A DNA stretch of 64,000 nt from assembly GCF_032118995.1 (NCBI RefSeq), contig NC_092653.1, positions 23,517,202 through 23,581,201 on the forward strand. The letters run 5' to 3'. Position 1 is the first letter of the stretch, and every line of letters starts with the position of its first letter. This DNA is from Asterias amurensis. Taxonomy: Eukaryota; Echinodermata; Asteroidea; Forcipulatida; Asteriidae. The notes beneath the pieces were generated by a model. That model saw only the letters and a list, made by a program, of their open reading frames with translations, did not search any database and was not told the origin of the DNA. Both the position numbers and the translations under genes were made by a program. Of the stretch, positions 49,019-60,827 are shown in pieces.

Positions 49019-51760
49019 AGTAAGATTGCATCATTAGTGAGTAAATTAGTGTTTGTTTGAAATCAGTAGCTAAAGAATATTCTGTTGTATCTTTATAACT
49101 CCAATCGGTTGATGCTTAAAAGCCTCCTGCTTTTGAGGAAAAATACTTAAGAAATGTGTAGAACATTGCCTGTTGTTGAAAAGTGTTGCATTTATGATCC
49201 TCTGGGTGTACTGAAACTTATGTCATCAAACCTGAGTGTAAATTTCATTACAATGCATTATTGTACTGCTCTCCTTAAACCAGTTAAATATGCCGTAGTT
49301 CCGATTAGTGGCTTGGTCTTAAAAACGCTCTTAATACATGTAGCTGAAAAATTCCTGAGCCCAATTTCATACAACTACTGAAGCCGAAAATATTGCTTTA
49401 CAATTTTCTGCTTGGCAAAAAATAGTAGGATACCAGTGGCAGACTGTACATGTGACTTTGTATTTTGGCTGGTGACTGAATATTCACAAATTTGATTGTT
49501 CGAAAGGGTTGCTTAATTCAACAAAATTAAGTATTCAGATATTTTCACAAGTATTCAGAAATTTATGTAAGAAAAGGGCACATAGAAAGTATGCCATATC
49601 ATTGGCACATTAATTTTTTCTGCAAAAGTTTTGATTGCTTTTCCCCCCTTTTTTCTAAGAGTGTTAGTGTTTCTGTATCTTTTTCTGGGTTTATTTCTGT
49701 TCTTGTCACACTTTTGTTTGTCATAATTTCATCAAATTAGTGTTTTACAAAATATTACCTCTAAATTTTTGTTGCCAAATGAATGATATCCAATAACTCT
49801 TTCAAGTGAAATCCTTGTAATAAGCAAACTATGTCATTAAGCAGCTTGGAAAAATTAGAAATAGAAAAATTGTATATAGAATTTTTGATGCAGAGTCAAA
49901 CTTTCTCATGTAAATACATTTATGATGCTCTCTAAATTTGAATAGGTGATGGTTGGGCAAACGTTATTTTTCTCTCTTTTGCAGGGAAATATATTTCAAG
50001 TCCGAAATATATTGTTTTGTAGGTAGCTCTTTTTTCTATTAAATTTTGTTTTGCTACCAAAATCGTCATAAAAGTATGCAAAGGAAAGCATGAAATGAGC
50101 ACCGTCATCATGATCATAGCAGGTTTGCGGCTGTACATCAAATTATGAACTCCAACCCAGTCAATGCGCATGTGCAGAGCTATGGAGGGCTTGCGTGTGT
50201 GTACAGTAATAGGTTTAGTATTCATAATTCCATGTACAGCTACAACCCTACTTTGGTCATGACAAGAGTGCCCCATAAAGAAATTATTGTTGTCACATTG
50301 TTTTAAAAAGACTTATTTTGTACACTCAAAAGAGTTTGATTGAATTGAACTGAATATTGCATGCTCACTTTCATGAAGTGTCTATTGATAAATAAACCTG
50401 AAGATACACAACTTTTCACAGCGTTCAGCAGTAATGTTCACAACTCTCTGCTTACAGAGTTAGCATAGCATTATTCCTTAACTGGTCTCCTGGCCAAGTG
50501 TGTGTTTAAACACTCGTGTAACGATCAAAAGTCTCTCCATGTGGTCTGGCTGGCTAGTTCAGTGTTGAAAAGCATTATACACAGGTGGACAGAAATTGAT
50601 ATGCTAACTGGTCGCACTGGCTAGTTAAGTCTCTGAAACCCTGTAGTGGTGTTTACACTGAATGCATAAAGTTTCCTTCCTCCAAATATGAAGTATGCAT
50701 AATTTATGTACAAGTTCCTAATGTAGCTAACCTGCAAAACATGCTTACCTATCAATAAAGAATGTTCTACTACTACTATAAGCACGCACTCATTTTGGAG
50801 TAGGCATTGCAATTTAATAAGACCCTGATGTCCTCGACATACATTCTAACCTAGCTAAAATAAAATAAAATCATGTCTCATCCAAATAACCTTGATCATA
50901 ACAATAGAAAAACAAAATTATATCATTGAGTTCAATACATGTCAAAACAAGCCTAGAAATTGAGGAGGCTATGTTATGGAGTCTGTAAAAACAATCAAGA
51001 TAAGTAAAAGAAATTACCTCTATGACAAGTTTGTGCAACGAGTGGTTTTGATCATGTTGTAGCAGGATAAACCACAACATGTGTACATTCCATGATTTTG
51101 TAAGGATTCATTACCTTTGCCATTTTGTTATTATGGTTTAAAATTATTTGCAGAGATAAGATCTTTCTGAAGTGACACTTAATTATCTAAAACGTTTATG
51201 TTATATGCTTGACCCCCAATAGTACTAGATGGATATTATTTACTAAATTTATGCTGCAGTAAAAAAAACTTCATATTTTACCCTTAAAGGTACCCAAAAG
51301 GTAACACAAAACTAAAAGGTTTCAGAAAGCATTTTTGATTTTAAGTCCAGTTAATTTTGTTTAAAAACATACTACATTAAGTTTGGTGGAAAGATTTCTA
51401 CTGGAAATTTAATGTCACACAAAATGTTAAAACTTTTTTGTACTGCTGTTTTTGTGTAATGTTCTAAAGAAATCACAGTAATTTGCAGATAGTAAAAGCT
51501 TACTGTATGACCCCAAAATTGACAGCTGATAGTGCCATGAAATATAATGAATAAGATCATCAACAAAATATCTCTATGTACAACAAATACTGTAAAGAAA
51601 TATGCCACATCTATGTGTATTATTTTAGTAGATTTGAGATTTGTTTTAAATAAAGCTTCATTAAAAGCAAACTTGCTGTATGGAACAGTTAACAGAATTG
51701 TTGTGTCTAAAATTTATTCAAGTTTCACACGCCTTGCTTGATTGTTAATAATTAATGCTA
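49019..51760 (+). other. AKAP1: AKAP1 3' UTR with alternative polyadenylation signals
   Basis: AT-rich non-coding sequence follows the stop codon. AATAAA hexamers occur at 50391, 50754 and 51649, so 3' UTRs of roughly 1.4, 1.8 or 2.7 kb are possible. A half-copy of the GGGCCCAAT MITE family lies near 49350-49440. No other gene is visible. Confidence 0.5.
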
Positions 51761-54700
51761 TGACATGGAAGTCTTCAAAATAGTTATTTATTAATTGTGT
51801 TAGTAGTTTATAAAAGGTGTATTCATAGGCAGGCTATTTTCCCACCCATTGAGTGAGTGATTTGGGCCGCCATTTTGGATTTGAGAAGTAGTGGGCCAGA
51901 CCATAGACGACACAGAGGGTGGTCGAGCTCAGCGTTCTACGGGTTCTGTTTCTATGGGCCAGACCAATATAGCGCCCTCTTGTTGTGTGTGTGTGTGTGG
52001 CGGGGGGGGGGGGGGGGGGGGTGGGGACAATGAAAGGTCCAACCAGCCTAAACGACCCCCACATAGCACCGAACAATGCAATTATTAATCTAAAACTTGA
52101 GATATAGGGCCTAAACATCTTGCTTGAACTTTGGAACTCAAACAAAAAGTGAATAACACGATAAAGTTGTTATTGCGACAACCCGGCCCCCACACGTAGA
52201 TATAAACACAGCAACCAGGAGGTGTACACTTGTCTTGGTTTTTCTATCTATGACTCAGTATTAAACTCGTTGTTTTGTCTTTGTTAATAATTTGTGGCGA
52301 GTTAAAAAAAATTGTCAATATACAAAAGGACGTTCTGTTATCGAGAAGTTAGTTAATATAGTAACACGTTTTTGTTGTTTAAAGTGTACGTCTTCATTGT
52401 TATTTTCTTCCAGTAGCGGAAAACACAATAACAAGTGCTTGGTTTTTTTTTTAAGCTATTTAAAAAAAAACCTGTTAAACGTCTCCTAAACGGGCTAACA
52501 TCGTACACCACTAAATAAGGTTTACATAGGGTTACGTTTTGATCTCGTTTCTGTTACGTCCTAACGAGGTAGGCATAAAGGAAAACAAATTGCGGCCATT
52601 TTGAATGTAACTTTTTTCATTTTTGTATCGCTCTTTTTTTACATCGGTTAAATAGTAGACCCGTCCAAAGTTTTAGGGATCACGAGAAAGGGCCAAGAGC
52701 AGCGTCATGGAATTGCGTCCGGTCCGATAGCGCTGAGTGTGGTTTCTTCAGAACTGATTGTGGTAGCCGTAGACGCCACTTTGAAGTTTCATTAATTGTT
52801 TGAAGTAGTTGATTGTTTTACATATACAGTTCAAACATGGAGGAAGGTTCAAAGTATTCGAGTGAGTCACACCATGGAGGTACATCACACAAGAACATTG
52901 TCAATAGTGTCTCTTATGTGTGTCCACTGATAACCGCAATGCTGTATTGACATCGAGTAGGGCCTTAGACGTTCTGATTGTAATCAGTGTTCGAAGAGCA
53001 AAGTCGACTTTTGTTTCATCCCAAAGTAATGGATAACAACGAAGCTGGCCGTAACTGATGGTACCATGTACCAAGTTCATAATTATGTTAATAGGGCCAA
53101 ATTTACCTCACAGTTCAAACATAATCAAAGACACGACGAATAAAATCGGAACATCGCAACCCAGCGGCGTAGCCCAAGCACCCACAAACTTCCAGTGCCC
53201 CCCCCCCCCCCCCAGCCACCAATCAGGTGCACCCACTAACACAAACCCATTCCTCTGCCTCTTTTTTGGAGCAACACCCTGTGTTCAAGCCCCCCCCCCC
53301 CCTTCCGAAAAAGTCATGGCATACGCACAGAATAAAGAGATAAGAAACAAGACTGGCACAATGACAGTGCCCAAAACCACAGCTAATTTATAAAGCGTAC
53401 AAATCACCTAGGTTTTTCAGTGTTTTCAAACATAGAGTTGTCGTGGGAACATGCCTAGGGGTGTCGAAGTAATAAAAGAGCAGTCCATAAAGAAAACCAT
53501 AACAACCATAACAAAACAACCAACAACAGCAACAACAACAAAAAGACCCGCACGGAGGGAACCGCGCGTGAACTAGGCTGTGAAAGTGCTACAAATATAG
53601 GCCTGTACCTCAAGTAAACCTATTTTTAGTACAACATACATGCCTGACGTTTCGACCATTGCAGAGTCTTTCTTGAATTGAAGGCTATTTTTAGTTCATC
53701 TGAATTGCCCCCCCCCCCCCCCCAAAAAAAAAAAAAAAAAAATTGTTCTGTTCGGTAAAAAAAAAAAACCTTGATCAAATAGTTGGATGGTATCCAATTT
53801 GGTATTATATAGGTATAGGCCTATAGCTATATGCCTAGCGCCTATAAGCACAAACAATACGCTGACGTTACAGGCTGATTTGAACATGAGGACATTGCTT
53901 GTTTCCATAATAAGTTATCCAGTCCTTTTGCGTGGACACCCAATGAATTCAATTCATCTTGACATGCCTGTAGTTCAACGTTGGACCACTGACTCACGCA
54001 TTGTGTACAAGTTATCGCGTTAGGCCTATACACCAGACCATAGAGTAAGGACAGTCTATGACCAGACTAACACCAACTGTTCGGTTTCTATCACTTCCGT
54101 TAAAGGTCAAGAGATCCCTGTCTTGGACTCAAACGGGACTTTCCCCAATATTTTTTTAGGTCGGATTTCGCAATTCAATTGTTTGCTTGTTGTTTACCCT
54201 GTGGGAGAGGTCAGTGTACACTAGGACCGATTCTGCGGAAAATGTAAACAGAATTCCACAATCAAAAAGTGCATAAAGCTCATTGTTAAACAGTGAACAA
54301 ATCCCTCTTATTGGAAAGAAAATTGTATTTCATAGGTATGGGTAACATTCGAAGTGGAAACGGAACACCTCAAAATAGAATTTAGAACGGGTTTGACAAT
54401 AGCAGGCAGACCTATGCAATTTGACAATTTGTTGTGTTCGAATGAGTCACAAGGTTATGTTTTTTTTTAGGACATTGATTTATAGAAGTTCAATGAGCTA
54501 ATTGTACATCGTTTCAATAAAACATAATGACATAATTGTCAATGAGCACGTATTTCATTACAACTGTTAATACAAAATATTTAGCCAATACGATTTTGAA
54601 TAATAATTATAATACAGTATAAATATAACAACAATAACAATTTGAACAAGAATTGTTCTATTTAAATTAAGCGAAATAAATTACAATGAATCAAAATAAA

Positions 54701-55201
54701 AGGGGCCATCTTCTCACACTGCAAAGTATATCCCATGTCGCTTCATGGTTTTAATTTGGATAAATATATAAATGTAAAAGCAAAGGTTAAATAATAAGTC
54801 AATATTTGGTGTTTTTTACACGAATTATCGTTATATTCGTTTGTACAATCTCATGAAAAGAACCGTTAAAATATGAATTAATTCATTACGTGCCAGTGTG
54901 TGTAGGTCCGACTCAATTATCACTCGGCCGTCAAATTAACAAAAGTTGTATACGTGAAATAATAGGCTTCGGCACAAGGCACATAACAAAAATACTACAT
55001 GATAATGAGCATAAAGAAATGCATTTTTTTGGCAAAATAAACCGGATCAATCAATGGGAACGCTTTGATGTTGCCACTAGCCCTGACGGCCTTACACTTT
55101 CGTGTTATACTACAGTGACTGCATCTGTGTACGGCATAGAGGAGTCGTCTTGCCACCAGCTATGGCGGCTTGCCACTATAAGCAGCATGCGCAATGACAA
55201 C

Positions 55202-55728
55202 TTAAAGACCCTGGGGTGGATTTCACAAAGAGTTAGGACTAGTCTTATCTCGAGTTAGGACCAGTTACTCGTCCTAACTTAGGACTATCCATGTAATTTG
55301 TATATCTCCTAGGACTAGTCCTAAGTTAGGACTAGTCATAACTCTTTGTGAAATCGACCCCTGGACACTATTGGTAATTGTCAAAGACCAGTCTCCTCAC
55401 TTGGTGTGTATCTCAACATGTGCACAAAATAACAAACCTGTGAAAATTTGAGCTCAATTGGTCGTCGAAGTCTAATAGTGAAAGAAAAAACACCCCTGTC
55501 ACACGAAGTTGTGTGCTTTCAGATGCTTGATTTCGAGACCTCAAATTCTAAATCTGAGGTCTCGAAATCAAATTCGCAGAAAATTACTTCTTTTTTGAAA
55601 ACTATGCACTTCAGAGGGAGTCGTTACAATGTTTTATACCATCAACCTCTCTCCAATACTCGTTACCAAGTAAGGTTTTATGCTAATAATTATTTTGAGT
55701 AATTACCAATAGTGTCCACTGCCTTTAA
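55202..55728. mobile_element. MITE of the GGACACTATTGGTA family, copy 2, interrupted by another MITE
   Basis: Begins CTTAAAGACCCTG, resumes after the insertion as CTGGACACTATTGGTAATTG, and ends ATAGTGTCCACTGCCTTTAA. An internal hairpin is built on GAGACCTCAAATTCTAAATC and its inverse. It is the same family as 16876-17178. Confidence 0.8.
55214..55360. mobile_element. MITE with GATTTCACAAAGAGTTA termini, copy 2 (nested)
   Basis: Left arm GGGTGGATTTCACAAAGAGT and right arm ACTCTTTGTGAAATCGACCC are inverse with one mismatch. Inner GGACTAGTC blocks are also inverted. It splits the TTAAAG...GGACACTATT terminus of the surrounding MITE, with CTG on both sides. Confidence 0.8.
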
Positions 55729-57378
55729 GCAACACACACACACATCACATTCCAGTTCTGCTTCTATGAAGTCAATTTAAACTTGATAAATTGCCATTCA
55801 AACAAAACTATAGTGTTCGTATAAAAACAACTATTTAGCACAACCTTCTTTTTACATTCACACATGTTATTTATAGTTTGTTCACCCCCCCCCCTCAACC
55901 TGTCCAATGTCTTTCGCTTCTGATAAAAAGCAATCCCAATTGATCTTTTACATCAGGCAGTGATGAAAATAACATTTTTTTACATCATTAAACAAATCTT
56001 GAAGAAGGCGATCAAAATGACATCATGTGTAAGTTCATTCATTTAACATGACTGAAGAGGTATGTATCGAAAAAAGTAGGGGTCCAAATTTTTTTCAAAA
56101 TGGCGCCTGTAATAATCCCAGAAAATACCATGAAAGTCTCGCTCGTATTCGGATATTATGGGACCCCTTTGGTCAGACATATATATACATTGAATTTTCT
56201 ACCTGCCCGGACAAAATGTGTCATACATTTGCTTCTCGTAGAGAAATAGTTTTACATACAACAGTGCAACTTGCACGAATAATAATCATGAACAAAGAAT
56301 AATAGTTATAAGACAAAGTTCACGTGATTAACCGGATTGGTTATCTCTACACCCTATCAACACGCATTTTTATACAAACCACTACATAAAAACATTCCAA
56401 CAACTTAACAATCGCAAGTTTGAGATTACAACAAGGTACTTTACCCTTTAATTCTCAGGTTCCGCACTATTGTATTGCTTGCCACGCTGGAAATAATAGC
56501 ACGTGCACGATACGCAATCACCGTTCTTTTTTTATAACTCAACGAACATGTGCTACTAAACGCAACTATTGGTTGCCCTGTTCGTAAAGCTCATCATTGA
56601 AGTGCGATTGTATTCCAACATACCTGCAACATTCCTATAGACCACGTAAACATTTTTTGTAACAAAAAGAGTGACATTCCATAGCCACAAAGGCAGGCTA
56701 CACTGTTTTTGGCCATATGAGAAGTTTTACGTTGTGTCATATTTCACATTTGTATTAATCATGCATCATAAAAGTATACCGCTGAACAAGTTTTGAGACG
56801 TGCCCCCCCCCCCCTCTTTCATATCAAAAGTTGATAAAAACAGGAAGTGCAATCACCACAAAAAGTTGCATCCTTAAAAAAATTCACTTCACTCTTCCAA
56901 CATTTCTGATTGAAACCGAGGACAATGATTTTGTTTTGAAGGGCCGTGTCACACGAGGCCATTTTTTCCAGACAACTTAGACTAGAAACAACCAACTGCA
57001 GTAAAGTGCATGCTACAGAAACGCTTCAGTAGAACTTGAGTATAATTGTTCGTACAAGAAAAATAGGTGAACGTTCAAATGCGAGTGGCGTTTTCTTACT
57101 GGTTTGAGATTGCCTGGAACGTGTAACTTGCATAGTGTGACATGACTGTAAGCTCCAATCGTAAAGAGTTATTCTTTTCGAACTAAACATATTCAATATA
57201 GTTTTTCAGAAAGTGGTTCATTCAAACAAAGTAATTTAGACAGTGTTTACGAGTATGTGTCAGCATAGGCCAACTGACAAAATACACAAAAAGAGTACAG
57301 ACAAAGCAGCATCAAAATTCAGGTTTTAACTATGGCAGTATCATTAGGACTTGTACAATATTAGTGTTAGTTCACAGT

Positions 57379-59532
57379 TCACGATTCATTTTCAGCACAC
57401 GTTTTGTTCGTATTGACATACTTCATGACAGCATTAGCAGCATCAAGTCTCCGTGCCTGGATCATGACAGATGCTAACCACTGCAAACCTTTGCACTGAT
57501 GTTCCACCTCCTCCAGCAGAGTCTCCGTGGGCTTGTAAGCCGGAGTGTCCTTCAAGAGTGGTATCAAGGAGTCTAACTCCAAGGCACTTGCGAGGATGCG
57601 CCAGTCATTTCCCAGAGTAGCCAATGGGTCTAGGAGCAGCACCAACTCCATGCAGAGCTCGTGAGAGATAGTCCGTGGAGAGCCAGCCTGACTCAAGAAG
57701 TCAGTCGGAGAAGGGGATTCATCTCCGTTTATGATTATCTTCATATTTTGCGTGCACGGTTGTTGCGTGGGTTGGTCAGTGGTTTTAGACAATTCGTCAT
57801 CTGACGATGAGTTTGATGTGTTGTCTGATGAGGTATCTGATGATGAAGGCACTGATGAGTTCGAGGATGAGCTAACATCTGAAGACAATGAGCTGATGCT
57901 TCCTGACCTGCTGCTGACGCTGGAGGTGCTGTCGTAGCGTCTTCTCTTTCCTGATCCTCTACGCTTGCTCGAGGGAAACACATTGATGACGGCCTTGTTG
58001 GAGTTTCCAATGTTCTCAAAGTTGCGCTTGGATGATGAGTTAGATTTCATGGAGGCAAGGACTTTTAAACACGTCTTATCAGATTCAATTGTTTCCCTGC
58101 CTTGCTGGTGAAGTACCAGTCTGACATCTATGTCCCGCACGTGCTCGTTCTCGTGTTTGAAGATAAAAGACACATGGGGGCACTTGCCATGCCAAAGGTT
58201 GAGGAATGGTACACGTTCTTGCCGGTCGTCCAACCGATGTGACCACCCTTCGTTGACGTGTTGCACGGTGGCCAACATGTCCTGATCATCCCCATGGAAC
58301 AAGAACTCCTTCCGGGGGCACAACATCTTGAAGTGGTTCTTCGCCTCATTTTGTACGGCAAATTGCAGTGCGCACGGGGTGTTGTTCAGTAAATACACGC
58401 GGATTTCGTAGTGTTGTTTGGCGCGCATCTTCCCACCGAACACAGCCAACTGCATCCACTTTTTTATCCCTTTATTTGGTGATGTTTTCCCTTCAGCTAT
58501 GCAGGTATAAAGAGTAAAATGTGACACCTGAACCTGCACTTCATTCGGGAAAAGTGTGTACGGTTTAATACTGTCCTCCTTAGAGCAAACCTCCTTCCAG
58601 TCCTTGTTTTGCATGAGGTGGGTCTGACTTGCCACAATAGAAACGTCGTTGATGTTGTAAGCACAGTGTCTGTAGCTCAGCATGGCAGGCTTGTTCAGCT
58701 TGAGTCCGTGAGGCCCACAGTGCACGACGGGGCTGATGATTGTCTGATCGTCACTCATGCCTGGAAAGTCTCCCAAGTCCCAGTCCAGGATGAGTGAGAT
58801 GCGCTCGGTGCGTCCAACATCGATGGCGTGAGGTGGGATCGTCAGAGAGATACCCATCTCATTCAGTACTAACGTGTCACCGAGATGGTTCACTTCGCGG
58901 GATATGAAAACAACAAGTTTACTCCCCACCATGATGGTTTCACTCTGGGACATTCCAGCTCTCACCAACTCCTGTAGCTGATGGTCCGCCTGGAAGGATG
59001 GCCCCATCCCTCCATCAGTCAGAGCGGGTATTGGCGATGGCGTCTCATCACTACGTACTCCAAAATGGCCGTCGTATGTGTATGTATACTGGCCACCCCC
59101 AGTAAGTGAGCTTGCATCCAGGGCTCTTACCTGCGGGTTCCCATCTCCTAGCTCCCAAAATTGCGGGGGTGATCCTGACACGCCGGACGGCAGTGGGTCA
59201 TGCAGGAATCCCCCATTAAAACCTCGGTTACTATAAGTAGTGGTAATCCACGGCACGTCTCGACCTCTACGGGGGTTGTAATATCCTCGAGAGGTAATGT
59301 CCTCGGCTTCGTCGACCTTCATGTGATCAATCGAAACCGCCTGAAATTCTTCGCACGTTATTTTAAACGTTCTACCGCAACACTTTGAACAAATACACTT
59401 AGTAATACACACGATGATGACAAGGAAAAGTACAGTTGCTAAAACAGCTATTACAATCATATATTCCATATCACCCCAATGATCATTCTCTGTGTTTGAT
59501 GTTGGTGATACTCCACCCATTGGTCGACCCAT
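57379..59532 (-). CDS. UNC5CL: UNC5C-like death-domain protein (membrane anchor, ZU5, UPA, death domain), intronless
   Basis: One open frame of 717 residues from ATG at 59532 to the stop at 57379. Residues 24-45 are a membrane anchor (YMIVIAVLATVLFLVIIVCI) followed by the Cys cluster KCICSKCCGR, likely lipidated. A ZU5 domain lies at about 215-345 (ISLTIPPHAIDVG, ISPVVHCGPHGL, VQVQVSHFTLYTC). A UPA-like region spans about 355-495, a Ser-rich linker about 497-590 with a basic patch KRRGSGKRRR, and a death domain about 622-710 (NDWRILASALELDSLIPLL). No immunoglobulin or thrombospondin modules precede the anchor, which separates it from netrin receptors UNC5A-D and fits UNC5CL. In mammals UNC5CL (518 residues) activates NF-kB and JNK through its death domain. 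The extra length comes from the N-terminal spacer and the Ser-rich linker. Confidence 0.88.
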   Translation of the reverse strand: MGRPMGGVSPTSNTENDHWGDMEYMIVIAVLATVLFLVIIVCITKCICSKCCGRTFKITCEEFQAVSIDHMKVDEAEDITSRGYYNPRRGRDVPWITTTYSNRGFNGGFLHDPLPSGVSGSPPQFWELGDGNPQVRALDASSLTGGGQYTYTYDGHFGVRSDETPSPIPALTDGGMGPSFQADHQLQELVRAGMSQSETIMVGSKLVVFISREVNHLGDTLVLNEMGISLTIPPHAIDVGRTERISLILDWDLGDFPGMSDDQTIISPVVHCGPHGLKLNKPAMLSYRHCAYNINDVSIVASQTHLMQNKDWKEVCSKEDSIKPYTLFPNEVQVQVSHFTLYTCIAEGKTSPNKGIKKWMQLAVFGGKMRAKQHYEIRVYLLNNTPCALQFAVQNEAKNHFKMLCPRKEFLFHGDDQDMLATVQHVNEGWSHRLDDRQERVPFLNLWHGKCPHVSFIFKHENEHVRDIDVRLVLHQQGRETIESDKTCLKVLASMKSNSSSKRNFENIGNSNKAVINVFPSSKRRGSGKRRRYDSTSSVSSRSGSISSLSSDVSSSSNSSVPSSSDTSSDNTSNSSSDDELSKTTDQPTQQPCTQNMKIIINGDESPSPTDFLSQAGSPRTISHELCMELVLLLDPLATLGNDWRILASALELDSLIPLLKDTPAYKPTETLLEEVEHQCKGLQWLASVMIQARRLDAANAVMKYVNTNKTCAENES

Positions 59533-59959
59533 TATGACGGCTGAACAATAATCTCCTCAGCACCAAACTCGCCTTAAAATACACCCGTTTCCTCGCACAC
59601 TACGGGGTGGCGAGGTACCCGTCAAGACAAAATGCCAACACAAACTTGTGAGGTGTTACTTTAACAAGTAGGTGCACTGTGTTCGTTCCCTCCTGACAAA
59701 TCCTTCCATGGAAGTTGCGAGACAAGTTGATAATGGTGAACATCAAGTTCATGCATACAGTTCAAAGCCGTTCAACTCGAACCGATCACTCACCGCAAAT
59801 AAAAAACGAGGGACGTACATACACACGTGTAATCCAGACGGGAGCAAGAATAGGGCCTACGTGCAGTCACCACCGAGCACAAACAACTATGGATAGAGGT
59901 CATGCATGTTCAGATTAGCCACCGAATCAGATCAACCACCAGTTGGCACAATACGCCCA

Positions 59960-59971
59960 CACGTGACGTCA
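59960..59971 (+). promoter_or_regulatory. E-box CACGTG overlapping full CRE TGACGTCA
   Basis: CACGTG (59960-59965) overlaps TGACGTCA (59964-59971), about 430 bp upstream of the UNC5C-like ATG. The CRE octamer is the consensus for CREB/ATF factors and CACGTG for bHLH-ZIP factors. A function is inferred from position only. Confidence 0.4.
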
Positions 59972-60180
59972 CTAATCTTGCGTATAACGGTAATTGTTCT
60001 TGTATACGAAAAATCTTAAAGATACCCGATTGTTTTCATTTTCGACGATTAAGACAACTTGTATTGTGGAAGACGTTTATATACGGAATCTTAAAGTTAA
60101 ATACGGAATCTTAAAGTGATCATCGGCCGCTTAACATGTTTCCTATTGTCACCTAAATAATGCCAACGTTTACGTCCGAT

Positions 60181-60191
60181 TGCGCATGCGC
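60181..60191 (+). promoter_or_regulatory. NRF-1-type palindrome TGCGCATGCGC
   Basis: A perfect match to the NRF-1 core (GCGCATGCGC), about 650 bp upstream of the UNC5C-like ATG and 20 bp from a long palindrome. NRF-1 sites are usual in CpG-type promoters. No gene is seen starting to the right, so it may mark an unrecognised transcription start. Confidence 0.35.
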
Positions 60192-60211
60192 TTGGTCTGT
60201 GAGAAGTAATC

Positions 60212-60251
60212 TTTGTGTTAGTCATCATAATATTATGATGACTAACACAAA
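60212..60251. repeat. Perfect 40-bp palindrome with no spacer
   Basis: Two 20-base arms, TTTGTGTTAGTCATCATAAT and its exact inverse, meet with no spacer around AATATT. It ends sharply, with no pairing beyond 60212 or 60251. No second copy is seen in the window. Confidence 0.9.
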
Positions 60252-60827
60252 ATGTCCCCTACGTACAAATGGTGTTTCACGATGCATTTTCTGATGTGCA
60301 ACCTTGAAGAATGTGCAAGCTTCAATTGGAAAGTACCAAAAGCCGGTCAGCCAACAGACTAAGGAAAAAAACAAAACGGGGGGGGGGGGCACAGTGACTT
60401 TATTGCCTCATGTTTTGAACAACCAATTTCTTTCTCAATGCAATCATTTAATTCCTAATTATCTTCACAGGGTTTATGTCTTATTTTGAAGTAATAACTG
60501 CGATATCCACACCTTTCCCTCCCCCACCCCCCGAAAAAAAGAGATCCGAAAAAACTAAACCCTTGCTTTGATATGCGCCTCCCAGCCATAGTTGCGGATT
60601 TACATAACGTCTCTTGTTTCTAAGTTGTTGTCCTCCATTTTGTTGTAAATGCAGACAGCTTGGTCGATTGCTCTATGAACAACTGAAGTGTTTTATTTTT
60701 ACCCTCTGTGGTGCTGATATCTTTTTATGTCAATAAAACCAAATATCCCGGAGATATCAACCTCTGGTGGATATTTAGGGGACTGTCCCATTTCAGTTCA
60801 CGCGTTGTCTGAATGGATTGAGTTTAT

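Larger units (their letters stand above)
51761..57378. other. Intergenic region, repeat-rich; no supported gene
   Basis: Contents: poly-G at 52002-52021, poly-C at 53198-53213 and 53290-53302, and C16-A19 at 53708-53742. There is also a nested MITE pair at 55202-55728 and shorter C runs at about 55886 and 56803. The left end of the stretch may still be AKAP1 3' UTR, and the right end the UNC5C-like 3' UTR. Open frames here cover repeats or homopolymers. Confidence 0.5.

Noticed and set aside
52837-52861. ATG plus a short frame (MEEGSKYS) ending at a GTGAGT donor, suggesting a first coding exon on the plus strand
   Set aside because: Eight codons carry no family signal and no following exon could be found before the UNC5C-like gene on the other strand.
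55448-55702. 84-codon plus-strand frame, similar to a minus-strand frame at 16857-17129
   Set aside because: Both frames read through the inner hairpin of the same MITE family, so the resemblance is repeat-derived.
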